Positions 35,559 through 45,167 are shown, counted from the stretch's first letter. The stretch: 45,288 nt of DNA from CAYSGL01 sp964520985 (GCA_964520985.1 CAZFPB010000009.1:1-45288), one strand, 5' to 3'. A program made the numbers and translations. Notes: generated by a model from the letters alone, not told the origin.

Positions 35559-37988
35559 ATGGCAGAGGCAGTCGGTTCAGTCCGCGTTGACCTGTTCACC
35601 AACCTCGCGGAGTGGTCCGCCGGGTTGAACAAGGCCGAAGGTCAACTGAACCGGTTCGCCAAGGGCGTCGAAAAGACGTCCAAGACAATCGAGAAAACCG
35701 GGACAACTCTCACCCGGAACCTGACCCTCCCCCTCGCCGCGTTCGGCGGGTTTGCAATCAAAGCCGCCTCGGACGCGCAAGACCTGCAAGGCGTGTTCAA
35801 TATCTCGTTCGGCTCAATGTCGGACGAGGCGAACGCGTGGGCGAAGTCTACCGGTGACGCGCTCGGTCGCTCGACGCAGACAATGCAGAAAGCGGGCATC
35901 GCGTTCCAACAGTTGTTCGAGGATATCGCACCGACCGAGAAAGCCGCGGGCGAACTGTCCATGCGGTTCGCCGAACTCTCGGCGGACTTCTCGGCATTCG
36001 CGAACGTGTCGGACGAGCAAGCGCAGAAAGTCCTTATCGGCGGTCTTACTGGCGCGGGCAAGGCGCTGAAGAAACTCGGTATCGACGTCGGCGACGCCGC
36101 CACAAAACAACGCGCGTTCGAGCTGGGGATTGCCCGGGTCGGTACGGAGCTTACCGAGCAACAGAAGACGCTCGCCCGTGCAACAATCATCATGGACGGC
36201 TTCGGCAAGGCGCAAGGTGAGATCGCGCGCAGCCAAGACGACACGGAAGAGAAGACCCGCCGGACCCGGGAAGAGTTCAACGAACTGTTGGTGACGGTTG
36301 GTGATCAACTGTTGCCCGCGTTCAACTCGTTCCTGCAAGGTGTCTCGGACGTTATCGCACAGTTCAACGCGCTCGACGCCAGCACGCAACGGCTCGTTAT
36401 CGGACTCGCGGCGGGAGCTGCCGCGGCTGGTCCGCTGTTGATAGCGTTCGGTTCGCTGGGTAAGTTCGCCGCGGGTGCGGCGAAGGTGATCGGCTCGGCG
36501 ATCGGTGTTCTCGCCGGGTTCGGCAAAGCAAGCAAGACCGCCGCGGGCGACGCGACGCAACTCGGTCTGTCGGTCAAAGGTGCGATCGGTTGGTTCGCCG
36601 CCCTCGCACCCGTAGCGTACGAGGCGGGCAAGGCAGTCGGAACCGCGCTCGGGGGTGGCGGTAAAGAGTGGAAGGCGTCAATCCTTACCGCGGTCGAAGC
36701 GAAGTTCCGCGAGATCGGTCTGTCCGCGAAGGAAGCCGCGACCGCGCAACGTCTGTTCGCCGAAGCAGCGGACAAAGGCGAGAAGGTCGACCTTAAGACG
36801 CTCGCGACCAAGGCGAAGCTTGTCACCGCGCGCGAGGAAGAACGCAAGGCTCTCCGCAAAGCCGTTGACGCCGGTATCGAGGAAGTCGCCGCCGCGCATG
36901 AAGCGCAGGTGGCGGAGGAAGAACGCAACAAGGCGCTGAAGGAACTGATCAAGTCGTTCGGTGACTTGACGAACGTCGTCGCCGACGCCGAGGAACTGCA
37001 AGCGATCCGGGACAAGGTCGATCCGATCAACGCGGCGCTGCGCGACTATAACGAACAGATGACTCTCGCGCGCCAAGCTGGCGTCGACATGAGTGCCGCA
37101 CAACGCGTTCTCGGGAAAGAGTTCGTCGCGTCGATTACTGGCGTCGAGGGCTGGCGTGATAGTGTCAAGTCACTCCCCGAACCTATCCGCGCGCTGATTG
37201 AGGAAATGGACGACCTCGCCGGGCGCGTAACCGGTATCTTCAACGTGACGGACGACCTCGACCTTGACGCGCTCGGGATCGCTTCACTCGACCTCGGCTC
37301 GGGCTTCGCGGACGCTGTGATCGCGCCGTTCGAGGATGCGCGTGACATGATGCTGTCGTTCGACCCGGCGGCGCGCTTTGAAGATCAGATGGACCGTATC
37401 GAGCGGGCGTGGGCGACCGGTACGCTCTCCGCCGAAGCGTACGAGCGCGCGAAGGCTGACGCGTTCGCCGATACCCCGGAAGGTCAACGGCAACTGCAAA
37501 TGTTCGACGACATTACGGACGGCTTGCTTGACGCTGCGACCGGCGCGCAGAAGTTCGGCGACATGGTCAAGAACCTCGTAAAAGAGTTTATCAAAACCGA
37601 CATTCTCAAGCCGATTATTCAGAACAACCTGAAAGGTCTGTTCCCCCAAGTCGCGGGTGTGGCGCAAGCTCCCGGTGTCGGCGCGGGCGGCTTTGACGTC
37701 ATGGGCGCACTCGGCTCCGCGGCCGGTGCGATCGGTGGACTGTTCGGCTTCGGTGGGACGCGCGACAAGGGCGGGTGGTCAATCCCCGGCATGACATATA
37801 GGATCGGCGCGGGTGTCGAAGAGACGTTCACCCCGGCGGTTCCGGGAACAGTCAACCGCGGACCGGGCAATCCGGGATCAAGCGGCGCGACCGTTGTCTT
37901 CAACGTCAACGCGAACGACCCGAACGCATTCCGCGCCAGCAAACGCCAGATGACCCGCGACGCGCGGCGCGAATTGGGAGCGCTCTAA
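35559..37988 (+). CDS. Tape measure protein
   Basis: 809 aa. Begins MAEAVGSVRVDLFTNLAEWSAGLNKAEGQLNRFAKGVEKTSKTIEKTGTT-type pattern, with many Ala/Gln heptads, and a central hydrophobic region (VIGLAAGAAAAGPLLIAFGSLGKFAAGAAKVIGSAIGVLAG-like, about 280-320), a putative membrane segment used in DNA injection. The C-terminus is Gly-rich and ends with RASKRQMTRDARRELGAL. Length sets tail length; at about 0.15 nm per residue it predicts a tail near 120 nm (inference). Confidence 0.9.
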   Translation: MAEAVGSVRVDLFTNLAEWSAGLNKAEGQLNRFAKGVEKTSKTIEKTGTTLTRNLTLPLAAFGGFAIKAASDAQDLQGVFNISFGSMSDEANAWAKSTGDALGRSTQTMQKAGIAFQQLFEDIAPTEKAAGELSMRFAELSADFSAFANVSDEQAQKVLIGGLTGAGKALKKLGIDVGDAATKQRAFELGIARVGTELTEQQKTLARATIIMDGFGKAQGEIARSQDDTEEKTRRTREEFNELLVTVGDQLLPAFNSFLQGVSDVIAQFNALDASTQRLVIGLAAGAAAAGPLLIAFGSLGKFAAGAAKVIGSAIGVLAGFGKASKTAAGDATQLGLSVKGAIGWFAALAPVAYEAGKAVGTALGGGGKEWKASILTAVEAKFREIGLSAKEAATAQRLFAEAADKGEKVDLKTLATKAKLVTAREEERKALRKAVDAGIEEVAAAHEAQVAEEERNKALKELIKSFGDLTNVVADAEELQAIRDKVDPINAALRDYNEQMTLARQAGVDMSAAQRVLGKEFVASITGVEGWRDSVKSLPEPIRALIEEMDDLAGRVTGIFNVTDDLDLDALGIASLDLGSGFADAVIAPFEDARDMMLSFDPAARFEDQMDRIERAWATGTLSAEAYERAKADAFADTPEGQRQLQMFDDITDGLLDAATGAQKFGDMVKNLVKEFIKTDILKPIIQNNLKGLFPQVAGVAQAPGVGAGGFDVMGALGSAAGAIGGLFGFGGTRDKGGWSIPGMTYRIGAGVEETFTPAVPGTVNRGPGNPGSSGATVVFNVNANDPNAFRASKRQMTRDARRELGAL

Positions 37989-38669
37989 ATGTCTCGCTTC
38001 GTTGACAAGTACCTGTCGCCCCGTATTCAAGGTTGGCCGGTCGAGATCGGACCTGTCACCTCAACGCAGATTGCACAGGTCGACTCAGGGTCCGAACAGA
38101 CGAACCAACGTTGGCGCGACCCGCTCCGCGGGATCAGCATCCCGCAAGGCTTCCGCGAGTTCTCGACGGTCGAGGCGTTGAAGCGGCACTGGCTCGTCAT
38201 GGCGGGACCGGCGCGGACGTGGCCGTGGCGCGACCCAACCGACTTCGCGTCTGTCGACCTGACGGAACCGAACGTCGAGCCGTTCGTGTCACGGATGGAT
38301 CAGCGTATCGGGACCGGCGACGGCGTTACGAAACGGTTCGAGCTGTCGAAAACGTACAACCTTGGGAGCCCGGCGGAACCGTACACACGGCGCATTTATC
38401 TCCCGGTCGTGGACAGTGTCGTCGTCGGTATTAACGGCGCGGACCCTGCAACCCTCTCGCCCGCGAACGTCCCGACGATCACGCGGTACGGCGGATATGT
38501 CGACTTCCCGACCGCGCCGGGAATGGGCGCTGTCATTACGGCTGGTTTCCTGTTCGACATTATCGTACGGTTCGAGTCCGACGACACGTTCCGCGGGATC
38601 ATGCGAACGGCGGGTGTTGGTGGTTTCGCGGATATCCCGTTACGGGAAGTCCGTTTCTGTGAGGATTGA
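37989..38669 (+). CDS. DUF2460 distal tail protein (GTA gp12-like)
   Basis: 226 aa, directly after the tape measure. RIQGWPVEIGPVTSTQIAQVDSGSEQTNQRWRDPLRGISIPQG, LKRHWLVMAGPARTWPWRDPTDF, GDGVTKRFELSKTYN and the C-terminal MRTAGVGGFADIPLREVRFCED-like end match DUF2460, the GTA-type distal tail protein that starts the baseplate. A feature mostly of alphaproteobacterial phages and GTAs, useful for host inference. Confidence 0.85.
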   Translation: MSRFVDKYLSPRIQGWPVEIGPVTSTQIAQVDSGSEQTNQRWRDPLRGISIPQGFREFSTVEALKRHWLVMAGPARTWPWRDPTDFASVDLTEPNVEPFVSRMDQRIGTGDGVTKRFELSKTYNLGSPAEPYTRRIYLPVVDSVVVGINGADPATLSPANVPTITRYGGYVDFPTAPGMGAVITAGFLFDIIVRFESDDTFRGIMRTAGVGGFADIPLREVRFCED

Positions 38670-38672
38670 TCT

Positions 38673-39731
38673 ATGGGGCTGCTTTTCGTCGAGAACTTCA
38701 CGGGCGTCGGTACGGGCGCGACCGGACGCACAAACCTTCTAACGGGGGTATGGGCTGCAATGCCAAGCGCCGCGGCCCCCAATACCGCCAACCCTCGCGG
38801 GCTTGGGGTGGCGCACCTCCGCATGACACAGCTTGTTACCGGCACGCCGTCGCGCTTCGTTCTGCCCGGTACGTTCAACGAAATTACGCTTGGTGTTGCC
38901 GTCTGTCTGTCGAGCCTTCCCACCTCGAATAACTCTCTCCGCATTTTCGCGCCCCGCGACTCCGCGAACGCGACACAACTCAATCTCGGCGTGTCGACCA
39001 CCGGAAAGCTTGAAGTCCGACGCGGCGACACAACGACGATAATCGCGGATAGCGATGCGTTACACCCGGTTCCGCCGATTGTGGCGAGCGCGTATCAGTT
39101 CGTCGAAATGTACGTGAAGATACACGACACGGACGGTGAAATCGAGGTGCGTGTTGACGGCGTCGTCGTGATCGACGCTGCGGGGCTCGACACCAAACAG
39201 ACGGCAAATGCCGGTTCGTCGCAGGTTGTCGTGTGCGAAAACTCCGCGTCAGGTGTGACTAACTTTGACATGGCTGACCTGTACGTTACGGACGGCTATG
39301 ACTTCCGCGGCGATACGCAATGGTTGGACGTCATTCCGAACGCTGACACCGCTGAAACCGATTGGACGCGCAACACCGGGTCGAACGACTACGATATGAT
39401 TTCCGACACCGCGCCGGACGCGGACACTACGTATATTGAAGCGACGACACCGGGGGACCGATCCGACTTTGAACTGTCCGCCGTTCCCGGAACCGCGAGC
39501 ACGATCGTCGCTGTCGTCACTAAACCGATGATGCGCAAGACCGACGCGGGTACGTGTAATGTGCAAGTGTCGCTCATGTCCGGCGGCGTCCAAGTCGCGG
39601 GCGCGGATCGTCCCATGACCGAGGCTTACACCTACTACCGTGACATATTCGAGACCGACCCGAACACCGGGGTTGCGTGGACCCCGAGTGCTGTGAACGC
39701 GGTCAACCTCCGACTCGACAAAACGGCGTAA
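38673..39731 (+). CDS. Lectin-like beta-rich tail protein
   Basis: 352 aa. Starts MGLLFVENFTGVGTGATGRTN, with beta-rich repeats such as TSRFVLPGTFNEITLGVAVCLSSLPTSNNSLRIFAP, and YQFVEMYVKIHDTDGEIEVRVDGVVVIDAAGLDT, the pattern of concanavalin-like (jelly roll) domains. The second half (about 215-352) is another beta domain. In phages such proteins sit at the tail tip and may bind host glycans. It is placed between DUF2460 and DUF2163 genes, where GTAs have no such gene. Function is inference. Confidence 0.62.
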   Translation: MGLLFVENFTGVGTGATGRTNLLTGVWAAMPSAAAPNTANPRGLGVAHLRMTQLVTGTPSRFVLPGTFNEITLGVAVCLSSLPTSNNSLRIFAPRDSANATQLNLGVSTTGKLEVRRGDTTTIIADSDALHPVPPIVASAYQFVEMYVKIHDTDGEIEVRVDGVVVIDAAGLDTKQTANAGSSQVVVCENSASGVTNFDMADLYVTDGYDFRGDTQWLDVIPNADTAETDWTRNTGSNDYDMISDTAPDADTTYIEATTPGDRSDFELSAVPGTASTIVAVVTKPMMRKTDAGTCNVQVSLMSGGVQVAGADRPMTEAYTYYRDIFETDPNTGVAWTPSAVNAVNLRLDKTA

Positions 39732-39734
39732 CCA

Positions 39735-40787
39735 ATGACCGACGCGCGGGGAACACAAGCGCGGGTCATAGTCGGCTCGCAAGCGGATAGCCCTACGGCT
39801 CGCGCCACTCAGGCGCGCGTCATGGTCGGCATTCAGCTCGGCATCCCCGCCCGCGTCACGCAGGCGCTCGTCATGGTCGGGTCGAATACGAACGCGACTG
39901 TCCGGGCGACACAAGCGCGGGTTATGGTGGGTCTTCAGCTCGGCAAGCCGTTGTGTCTGACGAAAGAGATCGACCTATGGAAGATCACGCGGACGGACGG
40001 GGTTCAGTACCGGTTCACCTCGCATGATCAAGACTTCACGTTCCGGGGGCAGGTGTATCAGGCTTGCGGCTCCCTGTCCGCGAGCGCGCTACAGATCAGC
40101 GCGGAGATCGGCGCGGTCGATAACGCCGACTTTGACGGTCTCGTGTACGAGAACGGGATCAGCGAGATCGACCTGTGGGCGGGACGCTTCAACGGTGCGG
40201 ACGTCGAAATCTGGCGCGCCTCGTGGGACAACGCCAATTACGCCGAGTGCGTTGCGGCGGGCAAGTGCGGCGACCTGAACCTAAAGAACAATACGTATCG
40301 GTTCGAGATTATCACCGCGGGCGAGCGGCTTCAACAGCGCGCGATCACCCAAGTCGTGACGCCCGGTTGCCGGTACAAGCTCGGCGACTCGCGGTGTACC
40401 GTGGACCTCGCTCCGCTCACTGTGACGGGTTCGGTCGACGCCGTCAGCGCGGTCAACGTTCGGACCGGCGGGAACCGTCGCGTCTTCACAAGCAACGCGC
40501 GCACGGAGCCCGATGAGTATTGGCAACTCGGTACGATCACATGGACGGGCGGCGATAACGCCGGGCAGTCTCTCGACGTGCGCAACTTCGCGGACGGAGT
40601 GTTCGTGCTTGAGACACCCGCGCAATATCAGATACAGGTCGGCGACACTTATAGCCTGACGCCGGGCTGCAACCTCACATCTGCGACGTGTCACAGCAAG
40701 TTTAATAACAAGGTCAATTTCGGCGGGTTCGAGTTCTCGCCGGGTACGGACGACCTGAACAAGACGCCGGGAGCCGAGGTTGGTTGA
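39735..40787 (+). CDS. DUF2163 tail protein (GTA gp13-like) with N-terminal tandem repeats
   Basis: 350 aa. Residues 1-70 hold four repeats of about 18 residues with the core (R)xTQARVMVG: GTQARVIVG, ATQARVMVG, VTQALVMVG and ATQARVMVG. From about 75 (CLTKEIDLWKITRTDGVQYRFTSHDQDFTF) the DUF2163 domain follows, then the BR0599-type C-terminal domain with TPGCRYKLGDSRCTVDLA and LTPGCNLTSATCHSKFNNKVNFGGFEF, holding conserved Cys. A tail-tip component. The repeat tail is extra compared with GTA proteins. It overlaps the next gene by 8 nt. Confidence 0.82.
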   Translation: MTDARGTQARVIVGSQADSPTARATQARVMVGIQLGIPARVTQALVMVGSNTNATVRATQARVMVGLQLGKPLCLTKEIDLWKITRTDGVQYRFTSHDQDFTFRGQVYQACGSLSASALQISAEIGAVDNADFDGLVYENGISEIDLWAGRFNGADVEIWRASWDNANYAECVAAGKCGDLNLKNNTYRFEIITAGERLQQRAITQVVTPGCRYKLGDSRCTVDLAPLTVTGSVDAVSAVNVRTGGNRRVFTSNARTEPDEYWQLGTITWTGGDNAGQSLDVRNFADGVFVLETPAQYQIQVGDTYSLTPGCNLTSATCHSKFNNKVNFGGFEFSPGTDDLNKTPGAEVG

Positions 40788-43125
40788 TCCGTTTAGCGCA
40801 ATCATCGCCGCGGCAACGTGGGTCTTCAGCTCGACGAACATCGTCGCGCAGGGTATCCGCTTTGTCGGGTCGATCCTGCTTAACGCCGCGCTGTCATCGA
40901 CCAAGATACCGCAACTCTCGGACCTTAAGGTTCAAACGTCGTCGTACGGCGCGCCGATCGCGCGGCTGTATGGTGAGAGTGTCCGTATCGCGGGGAACGT
41001 GATCGACAAGTCCGACCTTCTCCCGGTCAAGCATAAGAAAGGTTCGATCCTCGGCGTCGGCGGCGTGAAGTATTACACGTACGACGTACACTTGCACATT
41101 CTGCTGTGCGAGGGGCAAATGTTGCAGCCCGAGGGCATCCGTAAAATCTGGATGAACGGTCGGTGTATGTTCGACCGTGACGCTCCGGGCGCGACCCCGC
41201 CGACGATTACCCCCGAGGGTGCGTACGAGTGGAAGTACGGCAACAAGACCCACGCGTCCGCAATGGCGACGGTACGGCTGTATCACGGCTCCCCGACGCA
41301 GCTCGCTGACCCGCTCATGCAATCGCTGCACCCGGGGCAGACGATAAGCGCGTACCGTCATGCGACAACGGTCGTTCTCGAACGGCTCGGTCTTGAGAAC
41401 TTCGGAAGCGCGATCCCGAACATTGAGTTCGAGCTTGAACCCGCAATGACGCGGCTGTCGGATATCGTGCGCGACATGACGTCCCTCGCGGACGTGACGG
41501 TTCAGACGCACGGACTCCGCGACAGGTGTCGCGGCTACGTCGTCGCCCGGGACGGCTCGGTGTGGGACGCTCTCTCGCCGCTCGCGGGGACATACGCGTT
41601 CGACTTCGTTCAGCGCGGCGCACATTTCTTCACCGTCAAGCGTGGCGGACCCATGCGGACGATTATTCCCCTCGGCGAGCTGAACGCGCAAGCGCCCGGA
41701 AGCGGTCCGGGTACACCGTACGATATCGACGCGCCGAACGTTACGCGCCTACCGGACGAGGTGACGGTCAACTACTTCGCAGCGTCTCGTGACTACCAAC
41801 CGTCGTCGCAGCGCGCCGCGCGTAACCGTGGCGTGTCGCAACAGCGCATTGCCGCGGACGTCCCCGTCGTGCTGACGGATGACGAGGCGATCGACCTCGC
41901 GTATCGCACCCTGTACGAGTCGATTGCGCGGATGCGCGCTATTCGGATCACGCTGTCCGATAAGTATCGGTGGTTGAACTCGGGCGACCTGATCGGGATC
42001 ACCGTCGCCGGGCAGATTGAGCCGTTCCGTCTCGGTACGATCACGCGTAGCCCGAATGGTGTCGGACAGTGTGAAGCGGCGTTCGAGGACGCGTTGCTCT
42101 ATCAAAGCAACAATCTTACCGGTGCGGTCGGGCAGTTCCCCGGCAATCCGATTGAGAACCCGGGCGAAACGGTGATGATGGCGCTAGACGCGCCGATCCT
42201 GTTCAACGCTCAGGACGACACGGGCTTTACCGCCGCCTTCAACGGTCGCGGCAACCGGTGGCGCGGCGCGACGGTTATGCGCGCGGTGGGTGTCGGCTCG
42301 CCCCTGACGTTCGAGACGATCGGGAACGTTGGTATCCCCGCGCTCATGGCGGACGCGGACACCACGCTCGCGGCGGGACCGACCGACGTTTGGGACTACG
42401 TCAATACCGTTACCGTGACGATGATCAACGATACGGACACGCTCACGAGCGCGACCGAGGCGGACGTCCTGACGCTCGGTGCGAACCTCGCATGGCTCGG
42501 CGGTCTCGACGGGTACGATGGCGAATACTTCCACTTCACCACCGCGACCCCTGCTAGCCCCGCCGGTACGTATGTCCTGTCGGGGCTACTCCGCGGCCGG
42601 TTCGGTACGGAACTCAATGTCGGGCTGCACACGAGCGGGGAACGGTTGGTTATGTGCGACGACCGGGACGCGCTGTATCGTCTCGACGAGGGTCCGGCGG
42701 CGTGGGGTGTGGCGCGCACGTTCCGCACCGAGTCGCTGCCCGGCGGCGAGGAAGTGGCGGACAAGGTGTTCACTAACACCGGGGTCGGTAAATCGCCGCT
42801 TGCGCCGGTCGACTTGCGCGGCACGCGGAACGGCTCGAATGACGACGTCCTGATATCGTGGGTCCGGCGCACACGTCGCGAGACGGGAAATATCGCGGCG
42901 GCTGTTCCCCTCGGCGAAGATACGGAGGCGTACGAGATCGACATTCATGCGCCCGGATCGCCCGCAACGGTGTTGCGGACGTTGACAGCCTCGTCGCCGT
43001 CTGTGAATTATACGGCTGCGATGCTCGCGGCGGATGGGTTCTCACCCGGGAACTTCATCCCTGTCACGATCTACCAAATGTCAGGCATTTACGGGCGCGG
43101 GTTCCCCGCGGAGGGGTTGGTGTGA
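40780..43125 (+). CDS. Tail hub / host-specificity-type protein (GTA gp15-like)
   Basis: 781 aa with TTG start at 40780 and GGGAG at 40769-40773. Near the N-terminus AIIAAATWVFSSTNIVAQGIRFVGSILLNAAL is a hydrophobic stretch, followed by DLKVQTSSYGAPIARLYGESVRIAGNVI, YDVHLHILLCEG, and later PDEVTVNYFAASRDYQPSSQRAAR and ITLSDKYRWLNSGDLIGI, all typical of central tail hub proteins. The C-terminal about 250 residues contain fibronectin-like segments (LRGTRNGSNDDVLISWVRR). It anchors fibres and leads penetration. The peptidase gene usually lying between gp13 and gp15 is absent. Confidence 0.82.
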   Translation: MVDPFSAIIAAATWVFSSTNIVAQGIRFVGSILLNAALSSTKIPQLSDLKVQTSSYGAPIARLYGESVRIAGNVIDKSDLLPVKHKKGSILGVGGVKYYTYDVHLHILLCEGQMLQPEGIRKIWMNGRCMFDRDAPGATPPTITPEGAYEWKYGNKTHASAMATVRLYHGSPTQLADPLMQSLHPGQTISAYRHATTVVLERLGLENFGSAIPNIEFELEPAMTRLSDIVRDMTSLADVTVQTHGLRDRCRGYVVARDGSVWDALSPLAGTYAFDFVQRGAHFFTVKRGGPMRTIIPLGELNAQAPGSGPGTPYDIDAPNVTRLPDEVTVNYFAASRDYQPSSQRAARNRGVSQQRIAADVPVVLTDDEAIDLAYRTLYESIARMRAIRITLSDKYRWLNSGDLIGITVAGQIEPFRLGTITRSPNGVGQCEAAFEDALLYQSNNLTGAVGQFPGNPIENPGETVMMALDAPILFNAQDDTGFTAAFNGRGNRWRGATVMRAVGVGSPLTFETIGNVGIPALMADADTTLAAGPTDVWDYVNTVTVTMINDTDTLTSATEADVLTLGANLAWLGGLDGYDGEYFHFTTATPASPAGTYVLSGLLRGRFGTELNVGLHTSGERLVMCDDRDALYRLDEGPAAWGVARTFRTESLPGGEEVADKVFTNTGVGKSPLAPVDLRGTRNGSNDDVLISWVRRTRRETGNIAAAVPLGEDTEAYEIDIHAPGSPATVLRTLTASSPSVNYTAAMLAADGFSPGNFIPVTIYQMSGIYGRGFPAEGLV

Positions 43126-43226
43126 GGTTCTTTCACGGTGTCGCGAACGCGGTCGCGGCTCTATTGGTTCTCGGCGTGGTCATATACTGCTGCGCTAACT
43201 CGTGGTCGAAAGGTTTGATCGAATGA
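43122..43226 (+). CDS. 34-aa membrane peptide
   Basis: GTG at 43122 overlaps the hub stop (GTGA) and its own stop overlaps the fibre ATG (ATGA, 43223). Sequence MRFFHG, one hydrophobic segment (VANAVAALLVLGVVIYCC) and ANSWSKGLIE. One span with a basic start. Coupled on both sides between hub and fibre genes. Function unknown; possibly a lysis or membrane-associated factor made late. Confidence 0.5.
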   Translation: MRFFHGVANAVAALLVLGVVIYCCANSWSKGLIE

Positions 43227-45061
43227 CGACGTCACCGGATATCGGTTTGCCGCAACTCGTGCAGGGGCAGGCGAGCCCGGACGTCACGTTCAACGAGGCG
43301 TTCGTTTTGCTGCAAGCAATGCTCAAAGGCGTGATTGACAAAGACCTGACGGCTCCCCCGGGATCGCCGACCGAAGGTGACTCGTACCTGATTGCCTCGT
43401 CCGCACCGACCGGCGCTTGGGCGGGGATGGGCAAACGTATCGCGATCTATTGGGGCGGCGCGTGGCGCTTCGTTCCGGGTCGCGACGACGCGGGAACACC
43501 TATCGCGATGGGCGCGCGGCAAGAGGGTATCCACGTTTTCGTCAATGACGAGAACAAAATGTATATCTTCGGCAACACAGTCGGTTCGCCCGCGACGTAC
43601 GCTTGGTATCCGCAACCTGCGGGAACGGTCGCCGCGACGGACGTGACGAATACCCCGGCTGGAAATATCGCCGCAACGAACGTGCAGGCCGCGATCAACG
43701 AACTCGACACGGAGAAAGTCGCCAAAGCTGGCGACACCATGACGGGCGCGCTTGAGATCAGTTACGCCGCTACAGGTGTCGCGCAGAATGACGCTCCGCT
43801 GCGCGTAATATCAACGGATAGCGGGGCTAACGGTGCTTCAATCATTCGCTATGCTAACTCTGCGTCGCCTGCTGCAAACGATCATTCTCGCGATCGTTGG
43901 TATTTTAATAACTCACTGGGTAACCCGTGGATTGGCGGACAAACCGGCGTTATTGTCGATAGTCCGACAAGCGGTGCAGAAAACGCGCATTTTATTTTTG
44001 CCACCACCCGCGCCGGGGCGCTTGGTTTCCGCATGTTGGTCGGCAACGGCGTCTATTCGTCGTCTCTGAGTGACATGGGCGATAACACCATAAACTTTAG
44101 TGACTACTATGACGACGGCGTGAACCTGACTTCGATTTACGCCCGCCTCGGAGTCGCGAACACGTTTAGTCTAAACGGGGGTGGAGCTATCCCCGTGACG
44201 ATACGCGCGGTAGATAATGGTGCAACCGGTCCGGTCTTCGTTCTCCAACACCAAACCGCGTCGCCCGCGGCAACTGACCGCATCGCGGTGTTAAACTTCC
44301 GGTCGACCAATTCGAGCGGCGGAACGATTGATTACACGCAGGTACGTGGATTAATTGTCGACCCGACCGCGTCGTCTGAAGATGGTGAATACGCTGTTTT
44401 CAACATGATAGGTGGTTCACAACTTCAATCGTTCACTGTCGGCGCGGGCGGATACTTCCCCGGAACAACCGGCGGCGACATGGGATATCGAACACTGAAC
44501 GCCTCGGCGGTGTATGACGACGGTGTCATTATCTGCGCGCCGCTACACATGGACGACCCCGAGAAGAGTACGCAAGAATTTTGGGACACCGTCGTCCCCG
44601 ATATGCTTGTGGAAACGAAGGAAGAATATACGTACTTCCCTCCGATCCTATCAGACGTTGTGAAAGACCCTAAGACGGGGGAACCCGCCGTTCTCGTTGA
44701 GGGTAAGAACGTTCGTACAAAAGACGCGATTACGGAGATCGTTCCGACAAAACACCGTACGGCTAAGCGTCACTTCACCATGATCGCGGAAGGGTTCGAC
44801 GCTACCGACCCGGATAACTACTTCGCGCGCCTTGATGCTGACCGCGCGGTTCCGGGAATGCCGACTCTTGCCGAACACAATCAGCGTTATCCGGTTGTGG
44901 ACGCGGTTGAAGGCGGTCGGAAACCGGTCGATAAGTATAGTGTACAAGAACGCACGGAACGCACTTCGCTCGCGCTTGACTACATGGCGCTGACAATGCG
45001 TAGTATGTGGGAAGAACTGAAGACTCTACGCGAACGTGTCGCGGAGCTGGAAGCGAAATAA
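43223..45061 (+). CDS. Tail fibre protein with DUF2793 domain
   Basis: 612 aa from ATG at 43223 (ATGA overlap). Residues 8-90 are DUF2793: GLPQLVQGQASPDVTFNEAFVLLQAML, VDKDLTAPPGSPTEGDSYLIASSA-like and IAIYWGGAWRFVPG. The middle (about 130-470) is a repetitive beta-rich shaft, Asn/Thr/Gly-rich, of fibre type. The last 150 residues are acidic and then helical, ending in a coiled coil (ERTSLALDYMALTMRSMWEELKTLRERVAELEAK), probably a trimerisation or chaperone end. Receptor binding is likely. A strong terminator follows. Confidence 0.82.
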   Translation: MTTSPDIGLPQLVQGQASPDVTFNEAFVLLQAMLKGVIDKDLTAPPGSPTEGDSYLIASSAPTGAWAGMGKRIAIYWGGAWRFVPGRDDAGTPIAMGARQEGIHVFVNDENKMYIFGNTVGSPATYAWYPQPAGTVAATDVTNTPAGNIAATNVQAAINELDTEKVAKAGDTMTGALEISYAATGVAQNDAPLRVISTDSGANGASIIRYANSASPAANDHSRDRWYFNNSLGNPWIGGQTGVIVDSPTSGAENAHFIFATTRAGALGFRMLVGNGVYSSSLSDMGDNTINFSDYYDDGVNLTSIYARLGVANTFSLNGGGAIPVTIRAVDNGATGPVFVLQHQTASPAATDRIAVLNFRSTNSSGGTIDYTQVRGLIVDPTASSEDGEYAVFNMIGGSQLQSFTVGAGGYFPGTTGGDMGYRTLNASAVYDDGVIICAPLHMDDPEKSTQEFWDTVVPDMLVETKEEYTYFPPILSDVVKDPKTGEPAVLVEGKNVRTKDAITEIVPTKHRTAKRHFTMIAEGFDATDPDNYFARLDADRAVPGMPTLAEHNQRYPVVDAVEGGRKPVDKYSVQERTERTSLALDYMALTMRSMWEELKTLRERVAELEAK

Positions 45062-45086
45062 CCCACGACACCTCGAACGAACGAAG

Positions 45087-45118
45087 CGCCCGGCGTGTAA
45101 TGCGCCGGGCGTTTGTGT
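45087..45118 (+). terminator. Intrinsic terminator after the tail genes
   Basis: CGCCCGGCG (45087-45095) pairs with CGCCGGGCG (45103-45111), 7-nt loop, then TTTGTGTG. Unlike the other terminators it is followed by a promoter-like element and about 80 nt of space before the next gene. Confidence 0.8.
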
Positions 45119-45138
45119 GTTTGGACTGCGTCGTCTGA

Positions 45139-45167
45139 TTGACGCAAACGGAACGTACCGTTAACGT
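45139..45167 (+). promoter_or_regulatory. Candidate promoter with palindromic operator for the lysis-region genes
   Basis: TTGACG (45139-45144), 17 nt, TAACGT (45162-45167). In the spacer lies AACGG AACGTA CCGTT (45147-45162), a near-perfect palindrome (7 of 8 pairs). Its place between -35 and -10 would suit a repressor or activator that controls the start of the lysis genes. AAAAGGAACG (45188-45197) is the ribosome binding site of the gene at 45202. Confidence 0.5.

Noticed and set aside
43833..44069. Hydrophobic 78-aa frame inside the tail fibre gene
   Set aside because: It looks membrane-like (LLQTIILAIVGILITHW) but has no ribosome binding site and lies within a continuous fibre frame; the hydrophobicity follows from the fibre codons.
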